NCBI GenBank assembly: GCA_000708835.1
Contig: DF236979.1
Span: 1 to 64,000 of the forward strand
DNA from: Klebsormidium nitens
Taxonomy: Eukaryota; Streptophyta; Klebsormidiophyceae; Klebsormidiales; Klebsormidiaceae
Length of the DNA: 64,000 bases
Reading direction: 5' to 3'
Below are positions 59,055-64,000 of the stretch, piece by piece; position 1 is the first letter of the stretch, and every line of letters begins with the position of its first letter. The position numbers and the translations under genes are program-made. The notes under the pieces were generated by a model. It was not told where the DNA came from, made no database searches, and saw only the letters and a list, made by a program, of their open reading frames with translations.

Positions 59055-62000
59055 CTAGTTGATGGGCAGTCCCCCGGTCACTCCGTACACGCAACCGTTC
59101 ATGAATGACGCCTCCTCTGACGCCAGCAACACGTAGATGGGTGCCAGCTCCTTGGGCTGCGCCGCGCGCTCCGTCGGCGTCTGGGGCCCGCCAAAGCCTG
59201 CCACCTGTACGGCCAAAATTACTTTCGACTTTTAACGTGCGACATAATTTTACCCCAGAAAGGCCAGAGATTGCAGGCACCCAGCTTCCTGTCTTTAGCA
59301 ATCAAGATTCACTCAAATTCGTTACCGAACAGACCAGGCAAGCTTGCGTCCGCGTACCGCTCTCCAAAAGGCATAACAACTGCCGCATCATCAAGTGGCA
59401 ACGTACTAATATTGCTTTTGAGTGTTGCGAAAGAGAAGAAACTCAATCTTGCCATAGTGCCAGTGCTTTGGCGGGACTGTGACACAGTCGACTGAAGCAG
59501 ACTCAACGCCGCGGACAAGCGAGATTATCCCCAAAAAGATAAACCCTTGTTTTCAATAATCAAGCAAAAACTCTCCGCTCAGAAGCGGCAGAGAGGGGAG
59601 CCGCAGATATAGAGATCTCTGCTTGTAAGCTCAAATCAACCTCGTACAGGACTCATTCACCCGTCGTCTCAACCGTCGATAAAATCCAAAAGACACTGAA
59701 TAAGCGGCCATACTTCTGAAGCGCCTCACCATCGGCTCCGTGAATGACTCGACGGTGATGGGCGTCCAGATGGGCCCCGGAGCGACGGCGTTCACTCGGA
59801 TCCCCTTTTGCACCATCAGCATCTCGGCCAGGCCCTTGGTGAAGGATACAATCGCGCCCTGTGTCGAGCCAAGGTGGAGTGACGTCAGCAAGAGCTAAGG
59901 TGACGCTGTATAGCCGGGGAAGATAATATTGGCAGTAGGTAACAGCTTCCTGCAGAAAAGTCTGTTGGCACCACCGGTGACTCGGCGCCTGCTCTAGAAA
60001 AGTGTGGCAAAAGCGCCAGGAGACGGACGGGATGTGAAGCGGTCATATGCTGTCAAAGTGACGCCAATCAGTCGAGCGACACTCGTCGCTAGGAAGCGAG
60101 CACTTTCTGAACACATGATGTTCCTAATATTGAAGCGGCCTTTGTCAAGAACAGACACATGTCCGGTTCTTCACGAATCAAAACCTCCCACTACAGCACT
60201 AAACAACCTTCGAGATGCAAACTCGCGCAGAGCGCGCGCCGCACTTTGCACCCTCGCGGCCGCCCATCGCGCTTGCGGTGGCCGCGCGCTCACGCGGCCG
60301 CTTAAAGCGCGCGCGCGCTCACCTTGGTGCAGACGTAATCGAGGATGCCGGGAATGGGCTGGTAGGCGACGATTGACGTGGTGTTGATGATGGAAGAACC
60401 GGGCCGCATGTGCGGGTATGCCAGCGTGGCCAGTCGGAACATAGCAATGATGTTGGTGTCGAAAGCGAACTCGAGGCGGTCGCGCGTGATCTCTTCCAGA
60501 TGGTTCACGTGCTTGCCCTGCGGAACAGCAGGAACAACCAATCAGACCGACCGGTCTTGAGTCATGAAGTACACCATATGAGTATTGCAAATAAGTTTTC
60601 AAACGGTGTGAATTGAGATCTGGGGGTTACAGGATGAAGCGAGATGTGGCCTTCTGGTGGGGACAGCGGCCATGAGAAGAGTGTTGAATGTTCCATTTTC
60701 TCATGCCGAATTGTGAAACGCGGAGGACAGGACCCAAGGAACGATCCGTGCGCAAGAGTTAGATTTCGAGTTGGTGTCTGCGCGTGCGCCAAACATCTCA
60801 CGCCATTATTCGGATATAAGGGCACTGATTATATCTCAAACCCAGCGAGGACGAAGAGCTGCCAAGGTAATCAAGCTGCGCGAGCTGAGCAGGAAAGCCG
60901 AGGAACTAGAGCGGCGCCCACCTGGAAGGAGGCGTTGTTGACGAGAATGTCTATCCGGCCGTACTTCTCGAGCGTGTCGTCAATGACCTTCCTGCGAATG
61001 AAGACAGCCTGCTAAATGAAGATGTTACTGGTCACTGTTGACAATCCCTGCTGGCAAGCGGACGGTTGTGCACAAAGCGCTTTACCGGTTTCTGAAGCTA
61101 CCCAGTGCTCGTGGGAGAAGCACAGTCGCATCGCGCAGCATTGAGCTGCGACGAGTTTTCTCTCGGCTTTTCGTCGAGATCAAAGCGGAAGCGGAATGTA
61201 TGGACCGAGTCGTATAAGCAGTTGACAATTACTCTGAGCTTCTAGAAATTCGCAACCTCGCCTGTTGTGCAACTACATGAACAGCTACGGCTATTAAATT
61301 TCTGCAAGGAATACAGCACAAACCGTTTTGCTCGTCCAACTCCGCTTTGGGAAAATGATTCGACCAACCCAATGAGAAAGTCGATCCACTTACTGGCACT
61401 GTTCCTCCTTAGACAGGTCGCCAGGAATCAGTGTGCAGTCCCTTCCTTCCTGCTCAATGACTTCCTTGATCTCCTGAAAGGTTTGCAACATCCTCACGTA
61501 GGTCGTGTGTCATTTTTATGGTCGAAATCGAGCCTGAGAGTTACATGAAGAATACTGACGAAAGGGATCAACAAAGTGCAATCCGGTTGCGAACTTCGTA
61601 TCACAAGGTTCTTCGTTGTAGCTTCAACACATCACCAATCCACTTTCTTCTCTCGTTACTAGATACGCAGAAGCTTAATGCTGCTCTCCACTGCAATCAA
61701 ACACGACGGGGCAGTCTCCTCTTGAAGCAGCGTGTCTGCTATGTTACTAGCTTTTTCATAGTTGACCTTGAGCAGCGGCCGTTTGCCCTCTAACCTTCGC
61801 ATCTTCGTGCTGGTTTAAGTCCGGAACAACCAGGTGGGCTTTCTCGCGGGCTGCCGTAAGCCAGGCAAGGTCAACTCCGTAACCTGCAGGTTAAGCTACT
61901 AACCTTCGCGTCTTCATGCTCGTTCAAATACGGAATAACCAGGTGGGCTCCCTCGCGGGCATATGCCAGCGCCACCGCTCGCCCAATGCCGCTGTCTCCG

Positions 62001-63777
62001 CCGGTCACAATCGCAATCTGGAAGCGTCGAGACAAGTACTTGCGTAAGAATGTACGGCGGTTCACGACCCGTTGGAACGCGAGAATGCCAGAATGTTCGT
62101 CGGGCTGTAGTAAGCCCTGGCTCGTTTTTGCAAAGCACGTCTCTTATAGCCGTTCGTTTTCGATCTCATGAGACAATGAGTCGACTTCGAGGCCCCAAAT
62201 TAATCTCAACTTCGACGCAAAAAGCGACTCGCAGAATCCTGATTGCTGCTCTTATGACTCGCCCCTGACGGAAGTGCAGAAGGATGAAATGTCACGGTAG
62301 TGCTATTTGATAAACTGTGCCTGGTTACCTTGTCCTGCAACCGGTTGTGGCCCTTGTAGCTGTCCCGTCCATAGTCAGGCCTCGGGTCCATCTTGTACTC
62401 CTGCAAATACGTGGCACTCGTGACATCAGATATCCAACCTTCGCCCAAAACTGAAACCGCCAGAAAGCGAGTTGGAAATGACTCAATCACAACCGAGCTA
62501 TGTAGTTGAGGCAGGATGGATCCCACCCCAGACAAAGAAGTAGTGTCACACGCCTTGACCGATTGAATCTGAATTGGCGCCCAAACGGATGCCTTTAAAA
62601 ACCATTCCTCAGCTTCTCTTTTTTCCTGGCCCGTTCGTCGAGCTGCCACTCGGTTTTGGCTATTCGTCAGCTATTGGAAGGACGCACTACTAGGGACGCA
62701 CTATCGCATCGTGGGTTCGAATCTCGGGTTGGGTTTCGCCGCTTACGTCACCCGGGAAGCCCTGTTGTTGAATAGGGTAGGGCGTTCCATGCTCCAGGTT
62801 TTTGGGGTCCGTTTGAACGGCTGGTCTTACAGTCTTAACCACATTCCTGGCCGCTTCCACGGTTTTCGAAATGCCTGTCGTGATGGGGTCCTGCCACGCG
62901 CCATCGTCCTCAGCGCGAACCTTCAAACCCTGCACATTGTGATGTTTTAAATGGGCGGAATACACGGAACTTCCACGGAACCACCAAGTATCCCATTCTG
63001 ACAAATTTTGTGGAGTCTTTTGATTGAACAGGCAAGCCTGCCTGGCTAGCTTCGTTGCTTTCTTTTGCTGTCAAAGGAACCTATGGACATTGAGCTTTGA
63101 ATTCGTAAAAGACGAGCTTCGCGAAGAAAGGCAAACAGCCTTTGGTCGAAACGAACCTGTTGCGAATAGGTGCCGCTTTCTAACAAAGCCGTGTTTTCAG
63201 AAGGCATCTCCTAATCTACCAACTAAAAGGACCACAATCATTAAGGGTAACATGAGCTGGATCGTGCAGCAAGCAAGAAAGATTGCCCACTCCTTGACAC
63301 TCCTCAACCCCAAGAGGTTGCAACAGAAATGTTTTTGAATACGTGTTTGCAGACTGTGGAGATATTGCACCATGCACAATGCACGACGCTGCTGAGAGGC
63401 AAGTCAGAGTTTTCAACGACTCAAACTTGTTGTTGCATGCAAGCTGCAAACAAGGGAGCTTTTAAAGAGGGCATCATGCTGGATTCAACAGACGGCTAGG
63501 CAACGCGAATCCCATGCCACAGGGACAGAACTCGAACTTTTCTTTGTATTCCTCATTGAAAGACGAGCTCGGAAACAAACGGAGCTGGGACATGATATCC
63601 CACCCTCCGGACATTTCTGGCCGACTTTGCACCGGCAATTGGGGTTTTGCCCAAAAGCGCCAGGTTGTGCGACGCACAGGAACGAGTATCAAGGAAGCCG
63701 CTGCTGCTGGAACCACATGCAGACGTCACCCCGCGCACAGCAGAGCCCTGAAGGGCGATCAATCCGGCAGACGCCAT
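59055..63777 (-). CDS. NAD(P)-dependent short-chain dehydrogenase, ChlADR1/GSP39 type (about 388 aa)
   Basis: Nine exons on the minus strand: 63777-63604, 62929-62747, 62400-62329, 62017-61904, 61473-61394, 60991-60922, 60517-60323, 59858-59730 and 59204-59055 (1167 nt, all phases closing). Exon 1 ([14 protein letters not shown]...) reads as a plastid transit peptide; it is the least certain exon, supported by phase and by the lack of an ATG in exon 2. The mature part has [12 protein letters not shown] and [19 protein letters not shown], the lead found in this subgroup. Next come the dinucleotide motif TGGDSGIGR (148-156), NNAS (226-229), Ser279 in SIINTTS, and Tyr292/Lys296 in [22 protein letters not shown] and a GGLPIN terminus follow. 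This subgroup includes plant chloroplast aldehyde reductases, seed glucose/ribitol dehydrogenase homologs and bacterial general stress proteins. Detoxifying reactive aldehydes under stress is the likely role. Intron 4 holds a partial copy of exon 4. Confidence 0.85.
60225..60322. repeat. CG-rich alternating tract in intron 7 of the dehydrogenase gene
   Basis: Immediately next to the exon 7 splice donor lies a run of gcgcgcgcgcgc with nearby gcggccgc and gcgcgcgccgc tracts, unlike the rest of the intron. Alternating CG runs can adopt Z-DNA. It resembles the GC-rich boxes seen upstream of other genes in the window. Confidence 0.6.
61791..61860 (-). repeat. Partial duplicate of dehydrogenase exon 4 with donor site
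   Basis: This copies the 3' end of exon 4 (61900-61967) at an offset of 109 bp. On the minus strand it still reads an uninterrupted frame with [15 protein letters not shown], against [15 protein letters not shown] in the real exon, and keeps the donor GTTAG. A possible acceptor (ACGGCAG) precedes it. The resulting 56-nt cassette would shift the frame if included between exons 4 and 5. It is probably a decayed tandem duplicate. Confidence 0.8.
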
Positions 63778-64000
63778 TGTTTCGGGCGGGTTCAGTGCAG
63801 GTTACGTTTCTCGACGGGATACTATTCCGGCGCTAAGGGACTCCTTCGAAAAATGTACAGCTTTCAGAATTGCCCAAGCTCGGGGAGTTGGAAGCAGCTC
63901 AATCAAGCTCCAATGAAACGGAGTGTCCCAGCATATGACGTTGCTTGAAGGAGCTGAGAGCCGGCTCTCCGATGCAAGCTCGAGTGCTGCTCGTGTCCAG
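63778..64000. other. Right edge, no gene recognised
   Basis: Upstream of the dehydrogenase start, so probably promoter or 5' leader. Nothing else could be identified in this short stretch. Confidence 0.4.

Noticed and set aside
62700-62730. tRNA T-loop-like gggttcgaatctc.
   Set aside because: Flanking bases do not form a T-arm stem or an acceptor stem, and the segment overlaps the end of a dehydrogenase exon region.
63474-63716. Alternative first exon for the dehydrogenase in another frame ([13 protein letters not shown]...).
   Set aside because: It begins at a non-ATG codon, and the 63777 ATG gives a better transit-like peptide joined in phase 0 to the 62929 acceptor.

Overview
The window is nuclear DNA of a photosynthetic eukaryote. 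Multi-exon genes with GT-AG introns, N-terminal organelle-targeting extensions, a plant-type PHD-finger/homeodomain protein and a plastid-type aldehyde reductase-like dehydrogenase all point to the green lineage. GC-rich coding exons and moderate overall GC suggest a streptophyte alga, possibly Klebsormidium-like. That organism call is inference, not a database match. The sequence is one assembled scaffold with a single 613-N gap. I found no CRISPR arrays, rRNA genes or convincing tRNA genes.

Layout. (1) About 1-14 kb: three tandem, same-strand, intronless paralogs (1973-3157, 7409-8428, 11994-13034) of a membrane protein family I do not recognise. The second and third copies lie in a large tandem segmental duplication (about 4.37-9.5 kb and 9.73-14.1 kb) that includes promoters and flanks. 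(2) 15.4-21.5 kb: a tandem pair of four-exon genes for bacterial-type prohibitin (SPFH) proteins with targeting-like N termini. (3) 22.0-22.1 kb: a long imperfect hairpin. (4) 22.6-26.3 kb, minus: a five-exon Rolling stone-like multi-pass membrane protein. (5) 29.1-32.5 kb, minus: a six-exon NTF2-like/SnoaL-like protein. (6) 32.9-33.8 kb: a PIF/Harbinger-like inverted-repeat element spanning the gap, between two divergent genes. (7) 33.9-46.8 kb, plus: a 14-exon oligopeptidase B (S9 family). (8) 48.1-57.6 kb, plus: a 12-exon PHD-finger/homeodomain gene of about 1416 aa. (9) 59.1-63.8 kb, minus: a nine-exon short-chain dehydrogenase with a putative transit peptide.

How they relate. These are mostly unrelated nuclear genes. 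Two local families (the membrane paralogs and the prohibitin pair) show that tandem duplication is active here. The same process appears inside genes: the oligopeptidase and the dehydrogenase each carry, in the following intron, tandem copies of the 3' end of an exon together with its splice donor.

Exon coordinates were worked out by hand from splice signals, reading-phase continuity and family conservation. Every multi-exon model closes in frame, but none has been checked against transcripts. The most novel items are the three-copy membrane family with duplicated ectodomains, the homeodomain lacking its near-invariant Asn51 in a protein with repeated AT-hook-like motifs, and the duplicated exon-end/donor cassettes.
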